DNA from: Brevibacterium mcbrellneri ATCC 49030
Lineage (GTDB): Bacteria > Actinomycetota > Actinomycetes > Actinomycetales > Brevibacteriaceae
Assembly (NCBI RefSeq): GCF_000178455.1
Contig: NZ_ADNU01000047.1
Span: 1-63,391 of the forward strand
DNA: 63,391 bases
Direction of reading: 5' to 3'
The notes under the pieces were generated by a model. The model worked only from the letters and a program-made list of their open reading frames with translations. It was not told where the DNA came from and did no database searches. Position numbers and translations under genes: made by a program. Shown one piece after another: positions 63,296-63,391 of the stretch; the first letter of the stretch is position 1; each line of letters starts with the position of its first letter.

Positions 63296-63391
63296 GCGCT
63301 GTGGATGATGTGGTTTTGGCGATGGCCGATGTTATGCGCCTGTCTGAGCCGGGGGACAGGTTGTTGAGCATGTGCGTGGACGTGGTGGGGT
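63292..63391 (+). CDS. dprA: DprA, 5' end only (cut by window)
   Basis: A frame from GTG overlapping the comM stop reads VSAVDDVVLAMADVMRLSEP then GDRLLSMCVDVVG, matching the poorly conserved N-terminus of actinobacterial DprA (RL.EPGD..L). The order yraN-comM-dprA is standard. DprA protects incoming single strands and loads RecA during transformation. Only 33 codons are visible. Confidence 0.75.
   Translation, partial: MSAVDDVVLAMADVMRLSEPGDRLLSMCVDVVG

Noticed and set aside
1..63391. CRISPR array
   Set aside because: No series of short repeats with unique spacers was seen; the only long tandem repeat is the lipoprotein triplication.

Overview
The window (63.4 kb, GC in the high fifties by eye) is chromosomal DNA of an actinobacterium, probably of the Micrococcales. 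I cannot name the genus. Evidence: the conserved block rsmD-coaD-DUF177-rpmF-rnc-mutM ... smc-ftsY-ffh-rpsP-khpA ... rimM-trmD-rplS-lepB-rnhB-DUF2469-yraN-comM-dprA; the actinobacterial order leuC-leuD-murA-plsC-gpsA-ddl-(DUF3515)-thiL-DAK-recG; an IclR regulator divergent from leuCD; and many genes whose start codon lies 7-8 bases behind a TANNNT box, as in leaderless actinobacterial transcripts.

Layout. 1-8.1 kb (minus): a selenocysteine formate dehydrogenase alpha subunit cut by the window edge, a conserved actinobacterial protein, malate dehydrogenase, HrpB helicase and a glutaminase-STAS fusion. 8.1-12.5 kb (plus): a fumarylacetoacetase-fold protein, gltX, a proline iminopeptidase-like hydrolase, then tRNA-Gln(CTG) and tRNA-Glu(CTC). 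13.2-16.9 kb: an accessory island between two copies of the iclR 3' end, carrying an alpha/beta hydrolase, a decayed ISL3-type transposase, an AbiH-type phage-defence gene and an IS3 transposase scrap. 16.9-33.4 kb: core genes for leucine, peptidoglycan, phospholipid, thiamine and CoA synthesis, DNA repair and the ribosome. 33.4-41.5 kb: an insertion between mutM and smc, holding a histidine kinase, a secreted papain-like protein, three tandem lipoprotein paralogues, a LuxR-type response regulator and a divergent SLC13 transporter. 41.6-49.7 kb: smc-ftsY-ffh-rpsP-khpA. 49.7-55.5 kb: a second insertion, splitting khpA from rimM, with a flavin monooxygenase, an MFS exporter and an ArsR-type regulator whose putative operators match, surrounded by decayed genes. 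55.5-63.4 kb: rimM-trmD-rplS-lepB-lepB-rnhB-DUF2469, an SLC1-type symporter, yraN-comM and the start of dprA.

The most unusual signal is a short word, CCGAGGT (best form CCGAGGTG / CACCTCGG), which I counted 59 times by hand on the two strands where roughly 11-12 would be expected by chance. It occurs in all reading frames, between genes, in unconserved protein insertions and at Arg-Gly pairs spelled with the codon CGA. It is nearly absent from the mutM/smc and khpA/rimM insertions. It behaves like a DNA uptake sequence or a Chi-like recombination signal; comM and dprA lie at the window's end. Other points of interest are a symmetric promoter serving two divergent leaderless genes (8,078-8,088), a selenocysteine codon with a candidate SECIS hairpin, the lipoprotein/two-component cassette, and a self-contained resistance-like cassette with shared operators.
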